Positions 54,036 to 62,962 of a stretch of DNA of 64,000 bases are shown one piece after another. Positions within the stretch are counted from its first letter, which is position 1, and each line of letters opens with the position of its first letter. The stretch covers positions 3,633,001 through 3,697,000 of the forward strand of contig NZ_LT907975.1 of assembly GCF_900217235.1 (NCBI RefSeq), given 5' to 3'. The position numbers were made by a program, and so were the translations under genes. This stretch comes from Pseudodesulfovibrio profundus. GTDB taxonomy: Bacteria > Desulfobacterota > Desulfovibrionia > Desulfovibrionales > Desulfovibrionaceae. Below the pieces are notes generated by a model. That model was given only the letters and a program-made list of their open reading frames with translations. It searched no databases and had not been told where the DNA came from.

Positions 54036-54872
54036 CTACAGGCCGAGAAGCTTGGCGGCGTTGCCGTACATGACCTTTTCGCGGACATCGTCCTCAAAGG
54101 GCAGGGCTGCGTACTTTTCGAGCTGTTCGCGGTAGTCGATGAACGGGTGGGCGCTGGCGAACATGACCTTGTCGCCGATGATGGTATTGGCCGCTTCGAC
54201 ATAGGTCGAACCCATGGGCCACAGTTCGTACTCGGAGAATTCGATGAATACGTTCTTGTTGCGCTGGGCCACGATAATCGCTTCGTTGACCCAGGGGTAA
54301 CCGCCATGGCTCATGATGATTTTGAGCTCAGGGAAATCGCGGGCTACGAAATCAATGTAACGCGGTGCCACATGATCGATGATAGCACCGGGGACAAAGC
54401 TGGCTGTGCCGGTGGTGAAGATGATGGGAATATCCAGCTCACAGCACTTGGCATAGACCGGGTAGTACTTGGCATCATTGGGGTAAATCTTGGCGAGATA
54501 CGGATCAACGGCTGCACCGTTGATGGTCTCGTTTTCGGTCACGGCCTGCTGCAGATCGCGGATGGCATCCATGCCTTTGTGCGGGTCGATTCCCCAGAAT
54601 CCGACATAGGTCTCGGGCGCTTTGGTGCAGAAATCCAGGACAGCACCGTTACCGTTGGCCATGGAAGCATAGGTGGTTTCACAATCACGGCCTGTGATCA
54701 CAGCCTTGACCACATTGTGCTTTTCAAGTCCTTCGAGAATTGTCTCGAACGGCTCGGGTTTCTGCTTGTGAAATTCAATGGCTTCACACAAATCCTTGAA
54801 CATGGCGCTATTGGCGATACCGTTGATTACTTCGGGGGTATTGGGCCTGAATCGAAAGTCGATAACCTTCAT
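54036..54872 (-). CDS. Amidohydrolase-2 family protein
   Basis: 278 residues of PF04909 type: MKVIDFRFRPNTPEV (the usual D-x-H-x-H is reduced to DFRFRP), VGFWGIDPHKG, IPIIFTTGTA, PELKIIMSHGGYPWVNEAI, and FASAHPFIDYREQLEK. The first metal motif lacks both histidines, so it may be a metal-free or altered-metal member. ATG 54872 follows AAGGAG. It sits in the isethionate cluster, divergent from the TauE/SafE gene; a role with the acetaldehyde or another intermediate cannot be told from sequence. Confidence 0.75.
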   Translation of the reverse strand: MKVIDFRFRPNTPEVINGIANSAMFKDLCEAIEFHKQKPEPFETILEGLEKHNVVKAVITGRDCETTYASMANGNGAVLDFCTKAPETYVGFWGIDPHKGMDAIRDLQQAVTENETINGAAVDPYLAKIYPNDAKYYPVYAKCCELDIPIIFTTGTASFVPGAIIDHVAPRYIDFVARDFPELKIIMSHGGYPWVNEAIIVAQRNKNVFIEFSEYELWPMGSTYVEAANTIIGDKVMFASAHPFIDYREQLEKYAALPFEDDVREKVMYGNAAKLLGL

Positions 54873-55019
54873 TGAATGACTCCTTGTTGGTTTGAGTGCG
54901 TCGATACGCGGCCCTCACTAAGCAAGGTCCATACCACGCCTTTGAACAGGTGCGCCGAACAAGGAAAGAGAGTGGTGTTTTTTGTTATGTAATGGCAGGC
55001 AATTTGCTAAGGTGTTTGA

Positions 55020-55748
55020 ATGCTCGATCTCATCATTTTCAGTCTCGCCTGGTTCGTAGCCGGGGCAATCAACAACCTCGCCGGTTTCGGTGCTGCCATG
55101 GTTGCCATGCCGATCCTCACCATTGTCCTTCCCATGGAAACGGCTGTTGTCAGCGCCATGCCGATCATCGTCATGCTGAATGTCCAAATGGCCTGGGCGT
55201 ACAGGCACAATATCCCGTGGTCAGCGCTGCGATCCGTGGTGATTGGCGGCGTGGTTGGTGTAGTGGCAGGACTGGTAATCATGGAGACCGTGCCGGAAGG
55301 CGCACTCAAGTTGACCATGGGCGTGTTCCTCGTGCTGTATGGGATGTATTCCTTTTTTCAATCGGACCACGCCGGGCAGATGCAAAAGCATTCTTTCTGG
55401 GGAGCGGTGGCAGGCTTCTTTTCCACGCTGCTCGGTGCGCTGTTCAGCTTCAATGGTCCACCCCTGGCGGTGTATGTGACCGCCGGTGGTTGGGAGCAAA
55501 AAAAGGCCAAGGGATTACTCGGGGCTTGCTTTGTCCTGTCGGGCATCACTATATTGATCGGGCAGGTCGTTTCCGGTGCCGTTACAATGGAAACGCTTCG
55601 GTACTCCGCCATAGGTGTTCCGGCTGTGCTTGCCGGTGGCGGTATAGGAATTTTTGCATCACGATTTGTGGCTCAGGCAGTGTATCGCCGGATTATTCTC
55701 ATGGTGATCATGACTGCCGGGCTTTCTGTCATCTACTCGTGTTTATGA
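55020..55748 (+). CDS. TauE/SafE-family sulfite/sulfonate exporter
   Basis: 242 residues, seven or eight membrane helices. Family pattern: AGAINNLAGFGAAMVAMPIL, AWAYRHNIPWSALRSVVIGGVVGVVAG, and the second repeat GAVAGFFSTLLGALFSFNGPPLAVYVTAGGW. TauE/SafE proteins export sulfite, sulfoacetate or related anions. Between the sulfonate transporter and the C-S lyase, export of excess sulfite is a sensible role. Start 55020 has AAGGTG before it. It ends 37 bases before the regulator. Confidence 0.85.
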   Translation: MLDLIIFSLAWFVAGAINNLAGFGAAMVAMPILTIVLPMETAVVSAMPIIVMLNVQMAWAYRHNIPWSALRSVVIGGVVGVVAGLVIMETVPEGALKLTMGVFLVLYGMYSFFQSDHAGQMQKHSFWGAVAGFFSTLLGALFSFNGPPLAVYVTAGGWEQKKAKGLLGACFVLSGITILIGQVVSGAVTMETLRYSAIGVPAVLAGGGIGIFASRFVAQAVYRRIILMVIMTAGLSVIYSCL

Positions 55749-55785
55749 TGACTGCTTCATTGTTTGAGGAAATAAAGGATACAGC

Positions 55786-57231
55786 ATGGAATATGAGAAC
55801 TCGAAACGGGCAAGACGCATTGCCCCCAAAAACAAATACCTGATTTCCAGCTACCTTTGTCAGGTCTTCGATACCATGCGCGATGGGCTGTACATTACTG
55901 ATAGTAATGGGGACACCATCACGGTCAACGAGATGTACGAGAATCTGACCGGCCTGAAGGCCGAGGATATCGTCGGCAAGAACGTCAAGGAACTGGTGGA
56001 GAGCGGGGTCTTTGATCTGGCGCTCAATTCCAAGGTGGTGGCAACGAAAAAGTCGGCCACGGCTGTCCAGATGACCAACAAGGGGCGCAAGGTCGTGCTC
56101 ATGGCGCATCCTATCTTCGATTATGATGAAGATGTGGAGATGGTCGTCACCTTTGTTCGGGATATCGCGCTCATATCGCAGCTCAAAGAGCAGGTTGTTG
56201 CCCAGAAGCAGTTGATCAACAAATACAAGCATGAAATTCAGCAGAACAACGAGAGCCTGTACCGGTCCACCAGTCCGGTCATGGTCGAGCTGTACAGCCA
56301 GATAGAACGCGTGGCCAAGACCGACGCCACTGTGTTGCTTCTGGGCGAAACCGGTGTGGGCAAGGATGTGCTGGCTCGTGAAGTTCATGAAAAAAGCGAC
56401 CGAAAAGGGCATCCGCTGTTCAAGGTGGATTGCACGTCCATTCCGGAGAATCTCATCGAATCGGAACTGTTCGGTTACGCGCCCGGAGCCTTTTCCGGTG
56501 CCGATTCCTGCGGCAAACCCGGCATGTTCGAGATGGCGGACAAAGGTACGTTGTTCCTTGATGAAATAGGGGAACTGCCGCTTTCCATGCAGAGCAAGCT
56601 TCTGCGTGTGTTGCAGAATAGCGAGATTCAACGCGTTGGCGCTACCAAGGCGCGCAAGATCGATGTCCGTATCATCGCCGCCACCAATCGGGATCTGGAA
56701 GAGGAGGTCCGTCAGGGCACATTCCGCAGTGATCTGTTTTATCGGCTCCATGTGGCGGTCATCAACATCCCGCCCCTCCGTGAACGGGGAGAGGATGTCC
56801 ATGCCATGCTCCATTTCTTCCGCCAGCAGTTCAATACGAAATACAAACGAAACCTGAAGCTGTCGGCCAAGGTGGAAGAGGCAATGCTGAACTACCGGTG
56901 GGACGGCAATATTCGTGAGATGGAAAATTTCATGCACAGCCTGGCCGTCACTTCCCACGATGATCGCGTTGAACTGCGGCACCTGCCAATGCGCATGCTG
57001 GATTCGTCGGATATGCAATGCGAACCGGGGCAGATTGGCCTCGACTTCGACGATGTGGAAGGCAAGGATCTGAAAACGATCATGGCTGAAGTGGAGGCCA
57101 AATACCTGCTGCACGCGATTGAGCGGTACGGTTCTACCACCAAGGCTGCCGAAAAACTCAACGTGAACAGGACCACCATCTTTCGCAAATTGAAAAAAGC
57201 CGGAATTTCAAGTGAAGACATGGATAAGTAA
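55786..57231 (+). CDS. PAS-AAA-Fis sigma-54 activator of the isethionate module
   Basis: 481 residues. An N-terminal PAS domain (LCQVFDTMRDGLYITDSNGD, LTGLKAEDIVGKNVKEL, about 22-125) is followed by a short coiled linker. The AAA+ domain has Walker A GETGVGKD, contact loop GAFSGA (T to S in the usual GAFTGA), Walker B LFLDEIGEL and FRSDLFYRLHV. A Fis helix closes it (KAAEKLNVNRTTIFRKLKKAG). No membrane segment; it should sense a cytoplasmic ligand through PAS. It lies directly before the islA promoter, and the same dyads occur at the TRAP promoter. Confidence 0.9.
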   Translation: MEYENSKRARRIAPKNKYLISSYLCQVFDTMRDGLYITDSNGDTITVNEMYENLTGLKAEDIVGKNVKELVESGVFDLALNSKVVATKKSATAVQMTNKGRKVVLMAHPIFDYDEDVEMVVTFVRDIALISQLKEQVVAQKQLINKYKHEIQQNNESLYRSTSPVMVELYSQIERVAKTDATVLLLGETGVGKDVLAREVHEKSDRKGHPLFKVDCTSIPENLIESELFGYAPGAFSGADSCGKPGMFEMADKGTLFLDEIGELPLSMQSKLLRVLQNSEIQRVGATKARKIDVRIIAATNRDLEEEVRQGTFRSDLFYRLHVAVINIPPLRERGEDVHAMLHFFRQQFNTKYKRNLKLSAKVEEAMLNYRWDGNIREMENFMHSLAVTSHDDRVELRHLPMRMLDSSDMQCEPGQIGLDFDDVEGKDLKTIMAEVEAKYLLHAIERYGSTTKAAEKLNVNRTTIFRKLKKAGISSEDMDK

Positions 57232-57260
57232 TTATCTCAGATGAATGGATTTCAAAAAAG

Positions 57261-57292
57261 AAGCCGTCTTGCATGCAGCAGGGCGGCTTTTT
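57261..57292 (+). terminator. Terminator of the PAS-AAA regulator
   Basis: AAGCCG (57261-57266) pairs with CGGCTT (57284-57289), with an inner CTTGC/GCAGG stem, followed by TTTTTC. It isolates the islA promoter from read-through. Confidence 0.8.
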
Positions 57293-57314
57293 CTGGTATG
57301 GTCAGCATAACCGC

Positions 57315-57415
57315 GGTGCAGGTTTGCATCACGATGCAAATTTGCACCGTTTTTGTATCCTGCCGAATTTACGCTCTTTATTGTGTTCCTCTGATCAGCG
57401 CTGCATTTCTGCATC
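57315..57415. promoter_or_regulatory. Three TGCA-N4-TGCA enhancer sites, islA side
   Basis: GGTGCAGGTTTGCATC (57315-57330) and GATGCAAATTTGCACC (57333-57348) form one near-perfect palindrome, centres 18 bp apart. GCTGCATTTCTGCATC (57400-57415) is a third. They lie 110-210 bp upstream of the -24 element. Same motif and 18-bp pairing as at the TRAP promoter. Confidence 0.7.
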
Positions 57416-57524
57416 ATCCCCTTTGGGAAGTGTTTTTTTCTCCCAATTTCGATGAAATTCACTAAAATCAATAATAGTACACTATTTCAAGTGTTTGTGT
57501 GATTTTTCCTGGTTTTGCAGTCTT

Positions 57525-57540
57525 TGGCACACCGTTTGCC
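57525..57540 (+). promoter_or_regulatory. Sigma-54 promoter of islA
   Basis: TGGCAC-ACCGT-TTGCC, full consensus. Predicted start near 57551, giving an 85-base leader to ATG 57636. Confidence 0.85.
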
Positions 57541-57635
57541 ATTAAGGAGTCATCGCCGGTTGGCGAAGGGTTGCAAAAGAGCTTTCCTCGTCGTGAAAGC
57601 GCCCACATAGAACACACATGTAAGGAGTAGGATCA

Positions 57636-60131
57636 ATGTTGAACGTACATTGCTGCGAAACCATGACCCCCCACGAACAGCGTCTGCAGGACCGTATCGA
57701 AGGCAAGGAAGACAAGTTCCGTGAAACGCACGCCCGCGTCTTCAAGATTCTTGATCGTATCGAGAACCTCAAGCCGCAGATTGACGTTGAACGTGCCCTG
57801 TATTTCACCCAGTCCATGCAGGAGACCGAAGGCGAGCCTTTGATTCTTCGCTGGGCAAAGGCCATGGAGCATGTGGCCGCCAACATCACCGTCTACATCG
57901 ATGACGATCAGCTGCTCGCCGGTCGCGCCGGTTACCAGGGTCGCTACGGCATCCTGTACCCCGAACTGGATGGTGACTTCCTCGATATGGCTGTTGAAGA
58001 ACTGCCCAAGCGTGAAGGCTCCCCGTTCTCCATCACCGAAGAAGACGCCCGCATCGTCGTGGAAGAGATCGCTCCTTACTGGAAGGGCAAGACCTACCAC
58101 GAAGCACTGAACATCGCTCTGCCCGAAGAGATTCACAAGCTGACTTACGATGATCCCGAAGGACTCCAGTCCCGCTTCATCGTCAACGAGACTTCCTCTT
58201 TCCGTTCCTCCCTCCAGTGGGTGCATGACTACGAAAAGATCCTGAAGCGCGGTTTTGGCGGCATTCGTGATGAGGCCCAGGAAATGCTGGACAGCCTTGA
58301 TCCGATGTCTCCCACCGACAACGCCGAGAAGAAGCCGTTCTACGAAGCCATCGTCCGCGTGTGCAACGCCGTCATCCTGTGGGCCAACCGTCACGCCGAT
58401 CTGGCCGAAAAGCTGGCAGCAGAAGAATCCGACCCGACCCGCAAGGCCGAACTAGAAGCCATGGCCGCCAACTGCCGCCGCGTACCCGAACATCCGGCAC
58501 GCAACTTCCGCGAGGCTGTACAGTCTCAGTGGATCACCCAGATGTTTTCCCGCATCGAGCAGAAGACCGGTACCATCATCTCCAACGGTCGCATGGACCA
58601 GTACTTCTACCCCTACTATGCACAGGACATTGAAGCCGGTATCCTGACCGATGACGAAGCCATCGAGCTGATCGAGTGCATGTACGTCGGCATGGCTCAG
58701 TTCATCGACCTCTACATCTCCCCTCAAGGCGGCGCCTTCAACGAAGGATACGCTCACTGGGAAGCTGTCACCGTCGGTGGTCAGACCAAGGACGGCCTTG
58801 ATGCCACCAACGAACTGACCTACCTCTTCCTGCGTTCCAAGCGCGAGTTCCCGCATCACTATCCTGATCTGGCTGCTCGTATCCACGCTCGTTCACCCGA
58901 ACGCTTCCTCGCTGAAGTCGCTGAGACCATCAAGGAAGGCTCTGGTTTCCCGAAGCTGATCAACGACGAGGAAGTCATTCCGCTGCACTTGTCCAAGGGC
59001 GCCAAGTTCGAGGAAATCTACGATTACGCTGTTTCCGGTTGTGCCGAGATTCGTATGCCCAACCGCGACACATACACCTCCGGTAACGCCTACATCAACT
59101 TTGCCGCAGCTCTGGAAATGGCCATGTACAACGGCCGCATGCAGAAGTACGGCGATCAGTTGCTGTCCATCGAAACCGGTGATCCGACCTCCTTCAAGAC
59201 CTGGGACGAGTTCTTTGATGCGTACAAGGCGCAGCAGGTTCACTTCCTGAAGACCGCCTTCACTCAGCAGTACCACGTCATCAACAACCGCAAGAAGCAC
59301 TTTGCGACTCCGTTCGGTTCCGCCATGCACGACCTGTGCATGAAGCACGCTGTTGATCTTCACCAGCCTGATGTTCCCGAAGGCATCGACCTCGGTTACT
59401 TCGAGTTCATGGGTATCGGCACCATCGTTGACTCCCTGTCCGCCATCAAGAAGCTGGTCTTTGAAGAGAAGAAGCTGACCATGGCCGAAGTGATCGAAGC
59501 CTGCCGCAACAACTTCGAGGGCAAGGAAGATGTCCGCGCCATGCTGCAGAACGTTCCCTGCTACGGCAACAATGATCCGTACGCGGACTCCATTGCCAAG
59601 GAACTCGATCGCATCTGCGTTGATTTCGCCAACAAGTACCAGCAGGAGCTGGGCGTGCATCTCGATGTCCGCTACGTTCCCTTCACCTCTCACGTACCTT
59701 TCGGCAAGGTTGTCTCCGCAACCCCGAATGGTCGCATGGCCTGGACACCTCTGTCCGACGGTTCCTCCGCGTCCCATGGCGCAGACAAGAACGGTCCGAC
59801 CGCTGTCATGCTGTCCAACTACACGACCAAGAACTTCAACTACCGTGAGCGCGCTGCTCGCCTCGTGAACATCAAGTTCACTCCCAAGTGCGTCGAGGGC
59901 CCCGAAGGCACCAAGAAGTTGTCCGACTTCATCCGCACCTTCTGCGACCTGCGCCTCTGGCACATTCAGTTCAACGTCATCAATGCCGAAACCCTGAAGG
60001 CCGCACAGGAGAATCCTGAGAAGTACCGTAACCTGATCGTCCGTATCGCCGGTTATTCCGCCTACTTCTGCGACCTGTCCAAGGATCTGCAGGACGACCT
60101 GATCCGTCGTACCGCTCACGAAGCTATCTAA
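57636..60131 (+). CDS. islA: Isethionate sulfite-lyase, glycyl radical enzyme
   Basis: 831 residues from ATG 57636 (AAGGAGTAGGATCA before it). PFL-type glycyl radical enzyme: thiyl site SGCAEIRMP (Cys469, Glu471) and radical site [10 protein letters not shown] (Gly806). Substrate-pocket residues that I recall for Desulfovibrio IslA (Arg189, Gln193, Trp374, Cys468, Glu470, Arg678, Phe682) all occur here shifted by exactly one: Arg190, Gln194, Trp375, Cys469, Glu471, Arg679, Phe683. This separates it from choline, glycerol, taurine-related or pyruvate enzymes. It splits isethionate into acetaldehyde and sulfite in the cytoplasm. Codon use is strongly biased to common codons, suggesting high expression. 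Confidence 0.92.
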   Translation: MLNVHCCETMTPHEQRLQDRIEGKEDKFRETHARVFKILDRIENLKPQIDVERALYFTQSMQETEGEPLILRWAKAMEHVAANITVYIDDDQLLAGRAGYQGRYGILYPELDGDFLDMAVEELPKREGSPFSITEEDARIVVEEIAPYWKGKTYHEALNIALPEEIHKLTYDDPEGLQSRFIVNETSSFRSSLQWVHDYEKILKRGFGGIRDEAQEMLDSLDPMSPTDNAEKKPFYEAIVRVCNAVILWANRHADLAEKLAAEESDPTRKAELEAMAANCRRVPEHPARNFREAVQSQWITQMFSRIEQKTGTIISNGRMDQYFYPYYAQDIEAGILTDDEAIELIECMYVGMAQFIDLYISPQGGAFNEGYAHWEAVTVGGQTKDGLDATNELTYLFLRSKREFPHHYPDLAARIHARSPERFLAEVAETIKEGSGFPKLINDEEVIPLHLSKGAKFEEIYDYAVSGCAEIRMPNRDTYTSGNAYINFAAALEMAMYNGRMQKYGDQLLSIETGDPTSFKTWDEFFDAYKAQQVHFLKTAFTQQYHVINNRKKHFATPFGSAMHDLCMKHAVDLHQPDVPEGIDLGYFEFMGIGTIVDSLSAIKKLVFEEKKLTMAEVIEACRNNFEGKEDVRAMLQNVPCYGNNDPYADSIAKELDRICVDFANKYQQELGVHLDVRYVPFTSHVPFGKVVSATPNGRMAWTPLSDGSSASHGADKNGPTAVMLSNYTTKNFNYRERAARLVNIKFTPKCVEGPEGTKKLSDFIRTFCDLRLWHIQFNVINAETLKAAQENPEKYRNLIVRIAGYSAYFCDLSKDLQDDLIRRTAHEAI

Positions 60132-60161
60132 ACATATACGACCTCCTTACCCACATAAACC

Positions 60162-60191
60162 GGCAGGGGCGGCGGAGAACCCGCCCCTGCC
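60162..60191 (+). other. Intercistronic hairpin between islA and islB
   Basis: GGCAGGGGCGG (60162-60172) pairs with CCGCCCCTGCC (60181-60191), perfect 11-bp stem, 8-base loop, no T-run after it. It probably stabilises the islA message or damps transcription into islB rather than ending it. Confidence 0.6.
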
Positions 60192-60225
60192 ACCTCATCT
60201 GATACAACCGCGCAAAGGAAATCCA

Positions 60226-61155
60226 ATGAGCTCCCTTATCGATAAGAAAACGACCGGCATCGTCTTTTCCATTCAGAAGTACTCCGTTCATGACGGCCCC
60301 GGTATCCGTACCATCGTCTTTCTCAAGGGGTGTCCTCTGCGCTGCAAGTGGTGCAGCAATCCTGAATCCCAGTTGCTCAAGCCGGAGCTCGCATACAACC
60401 GCAACAAATGCCTCGGACTGGAAAAATGTATTCGCTGTACCGAAGTCTGCACTGCGGGGGCCATCACGCAGGGGGAAGACGGGAAAATCGATATCAACCG
60501 TGATGTCTGCTCAAGCGGTCTGCACTGTGCTGATGCGTGTCCAGCCGGTGCGTTGATTGTGTACGGCGATGAAATCACGGTCGATGACGCGCTGAAGCGT
60601 GTGGAAGAGGATGAAATGTTCTACGCCAGGTCTGGCGGCGGGTTGACCCTGTCGGGCGGCGAGCCGTTTCAGCAGCCCGAATTCGCAACAGCACTGCTGC
60701 GTGAAGCGCGGCTCCGTCATCTGGATACCGCAGTGGAAACGTGCGGAGCGGCCAAGTATGAAGAGTTTCGCGAAGCGCTGCCATACATCAACACGCTGAT
60801 GTATGACATCAAGTCCATGGACAGCGACAAGCACAAGGAATTCACTGCCCAGCCCAATGATCGGATTCTGGAGAACCTCAAGCGGATTCGCGAGGAGTTC
60901 CCGACGCTGAACATTCGCGTACGCACGCCCATCATTCCCGGTTTCAACGATACCGAAGCTGACGTCACTGCCATCATCAAATTTCTTGAAGAGCTGCCCG
61001 GAGACAAGGTGGAATACGAGATTCTCGAATATCACCGGATGGGCCAGCCCAAATATGAGAGCACGGGCCGCGAATACCCGCTGCCTGCCGACCTCAAGCT
61101 CGATCCAGAGGTCTTTGACGGCCTCAAACGTCTGGTCGATACCTATAATAGCTAG
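60226..61155 (+). CDS. islB: Glycyl radical enzyme activase
   Basis: 309 residues. Radical SAM motif CPLRCKWCSNPES (C-x3-C-x2-C) after YSVHDGPGIRTIVFLKGC, then a ferredoxin-like insert with CLGLEKCIRCTEVC and CSSGLHCADACPAGAL, eight cysteines for two [4Fe-4S] clusters, as in activases of glycerol, choline and isethionate enzymes. GGLTLSGGEPFQQPEFA is the SAM-binding GGE segment. It places the glycyl radical on Gly806 of IslA. ATG 60226 follows AAAGGAAATCC. Confidence 0.92.
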   Translation: MSSLIDKKTTGIVFSIQKYSVHDGPGIRTIVFLKGCPLRCKWCSNPESQLLKPELAYNRNKCLGLEKCIRCTEVCTAGAITQGEDGKIDINRDVCSSGLHCADACPAGALIVYGDEITVDDALKRVEEDEMFYARSGGGLTLSGGEPFQQPEFATALLREARLRHLDTAVETCGAAKYEEFREALPYINTLMYDIKSMDSDKHKEFTAQPNDRILENLKRIREEFPTLNIRVRTPIIPGFNDTEADVTAIIKFLEELPGDKVEYEILEYHRMGQPKYESTGREYPLPADLKLDPEVFDGLKRLVDTYNS

Positions 61156-61185
61156 TTCAACCCCATACCTCCTCCCAAGGTATAC

Positions 61186-61215
61186 GAAGCGCCCGGCAGT
61201 GATGTCGGGCGCTTC
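61186..61215 (+). terminator. Terminator after islB
   Basis: GAAGCGCCCG (61186-61195) and CGGGCGCTTC (61206-61215), perfect 10-bp stem, loop 10. Weak T content follows. Confidence 0.7.
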
Positions 61216-61272
61216 CTGCTTGCATGGAGTTGTGTTGTTAGCTTTTCAAAGTACCACACGAGGTAGGCATTG

Positions 61273-61800
61273 CTACTTGTCGAGTTCCTTCAGCTTGTAG
61301 AGGAGGTCGCGAAAATCCGTATCGGAAAGGAACCACTGCGGCATGCACGGGCTGAATGGCTTGAGGTCAGGGTTGACGGATTTCTCAAGAGCCTGCCTGA
61401 TGGTTTCGATCGTGTAAGGTGTGTGGTGCTCTTCGGTGCCGTTGTGTTTGTGGGTGCCGCTGGTTAATGCTTTCATGGTAATGGGCGGTGAACTCTTGGC
61501 GCACATCATTGGAACGATTCCGCCCTGACCGTTGTCGCCATGACAATTGGCACACCCGCCGCCGTGCATGTACAGCCAGTGCGGGCCGCCGGTTCTCTCG
61601 ACCGGCTTGCCTGAAATGGTGCGGCCCACAAAGTAGATTCTGGAACCATTTTCCAGCGAAGCCCCTTTGAAGAATCCGTCCATGTCTGTCTGGGGTTCTT
61701 CATGAGAGTGACCTTCACTGGAATAGGCCGTCATGGGAATCGGAAGGGCAAAGAGCGTACTGAGGGCAATGACGAGAATACATTTGCCAATTGGTTTCAT
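61273..61800 (-). CDS. Mono-haem c-type cytochrome of copper cluster
   Basis: 175 residues with signal peptide (about residues 1-28). One haem site CANCHGDNGQGG in a GPHWLYMHGGGCANCH context, a possible axial Met in VPMMCAKS or CMPQWF, and a C-terminal FRDLLYKLKELD typical of class I cytochromes c. ATG 61800 follows GGAGGCAACAGC. The histidine- and methionine-rich tracts (GHSHEE, GTHKHNGTEEHH) suit a copper-exposed periplasmic protein. Electron partner could be the CopA oxidase two genes upstream; this is inference. Confidence 0.8.
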   Translation of the reverse strand: MKPIGKCILVIALSTLFALPIPMTAYSSEGHSHEEPQTDMDGFFKGASLENGSRIYFVGRTISGKPVERTGGPHWLYMHGGGCANCHGDNGQGGIVPMMCAKSSPPITMKALTSGTHKHNGTEEHHTPYTIETIRQALEKSVNPDLKPFSPCMPQWFLSDTDFRDLLYKLKELDK

Positions 61801-61855
61801 GCTGTTGCCTCCTTGATCGGTTTTGATGCTCCAAGGTTGAAATGACTAGAGGGCG

Positions 61856-62161
61856 CTATTCGTCGCTCAAGTCCTTTTTGAGTTGATCGTATTCTTCCTT
61901 GTTGATTTCCCCGCTGGCATATAGCCTTTTGATGATATCCTCCGGCGATTGACTGCTCGGGTCTCCTTTGAGGACTCCCTTGAGAATCAAGACAATGAAA
62001 ACGACAATCGCAACCAGAACCATGATCATGATCAATCCGCCAAATGGCATGTTCATCATGTATCCATGCTGTTGCCTCGGTCCCATCTGCTGGCCGCATG
62101 CAGCCAGCAAGGATACCATTGTCAGGGCTAATCCGGACAGCGCGACTTTCATCTTCTTCAT
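61856..62161 (-). CDS. SHOCT-domain lipoprotein
   Basis: 101 residues from ATG 62161 (TTGGAG before it). Lipobox LLAACG, a His/Met segment (QQHGYMMNMPFGG), one membrane helix (LIMIMVLVAIVVFIVLILKGVL) and a C-terminal SHOCT domain (SPEDIIKRLYASGEINKEEYDQLKKDL). Such proteins are common next to copper or metal resistance genes. SHOCT is thought to mediate oligomerisation; no catalytic function. Confidence 0.8.
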   Translation of the reverse strand: MKKMKVALSGLALTMVSLLAACGQQMGPRQQHGYMMNMPFGGLIMIMVLVAIVVFIVLILKGVLKGDPSSQSPEDIIKRLYASGEINKEEYDQLKKDLSDE

Positions 62162-62239
62162 AATAACTCCAATGTTTTTCGTTTTCCCCATGTTCGTCGG
62201 GGAGGGAAGAAGGACATCCGTCAGGCCGTTAGAGTGGCT

Positions 62240-62953
62240 CTAGAACCAGAAACTGACTCCTGTCACGAATCGAATATTGTCGAAGTCTTCTCCTTCATCC
62301 TTGGCGTAGTCGGCGGTTTGTCCCCAGAGCCTGCTCCAATTCACGCCGATATACGGGGCGAATTCCCTCTTTATCTCGTACTTGAGGCGCATCCCCAGTT
62401 CGGTTTCGGACAAGCCTGAACCGGTCTGGGTTTCCGAGTCGTCCGTACCGTAGAAGTCCATTTCCACTTCCGGCACCAGAACGAGCCGCTGGGTGAACAG
62501 AATTTCGTACTCCGCCTTGAAGCGAAGCGAGCTTCTCCCTTCTTCTCCAAGGAACAGCGCGGTGTCGATTTCAATGTTGTACGGTGCGACTCCTTCAAAC
62601 CCTATGGCGAACCAGTTGCGATCCGGCTTGCCCGGCTCCTGATAGGTGTCCTTGCGCCCACCGACGTGCAGGTCCCAGAAAGCTGAGATAGCCCGGTTGT
62701 AGAGGGCCTGGTATTCGACCTCTTCCAGTTTCTGGTCGTGGTATTCCCCTTCGGTCTTGAACATGAGTTTGTTGATGTCCTTGCCGACCCAGAATGAGGC
62801 GTCCCATTCAACGGGATTGCTGTCGTCTGCGGTGCGCATTTCGAGCTTGTCCACCATCAGTGAAAAGAGCAGTGGGTCATCTTCCATTTCTTCGGCAAAC
62901 GACACCATGGGAAGGCTCAGAAATGCCAGGATGAGTATAATGTATCTATTCAT
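62240..62953 (-). CDS. copB: CopB-family outer membrane copper protein
   Basis: 237 residues with signal peptide (MNRYIILILAFLSLPMVSFA). Alternating beta strands and family segments MVDKLEMR, WDASFWVGKDINKLMFKTEGE, VEYQALYNRAISAFWDLHVGGRKD, LRFKAEYEILFTQRLVLVPEVEMDFYG and GLSETELGMRLKYEIKREFAPYIGVNW match CopB/PcoB. The His/Met-rich N-terminal region of many CopB proteins is missing. ATG 62953 follows AGGAGAATCAC, 9 bases after copA. Confidence 0.88.
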   Translation of the reverse strand: MNRYIILILAFLSLPMVSFAEEMEDDPLLFSLMVDKLEMRTADDSNPVEWDASFWVGKDINKLMFKTEGEYHDQKLEEVEYQALYNRAISAFWDLHVGGRKDTYQEPGKPDRNWFAIGFEGVAPYNIEIDTALFLGEEGRSSLRFKAEYEILFTQRLVLVPEVEMDFYGTDDSETQTGSGLSETELGMRLKYEIKREFAPYIGVNWSRLWGQTADYAKDEGEDFDNIRFVTGVSFWF

Positions 62954-62962
62954 GTGATTCTC

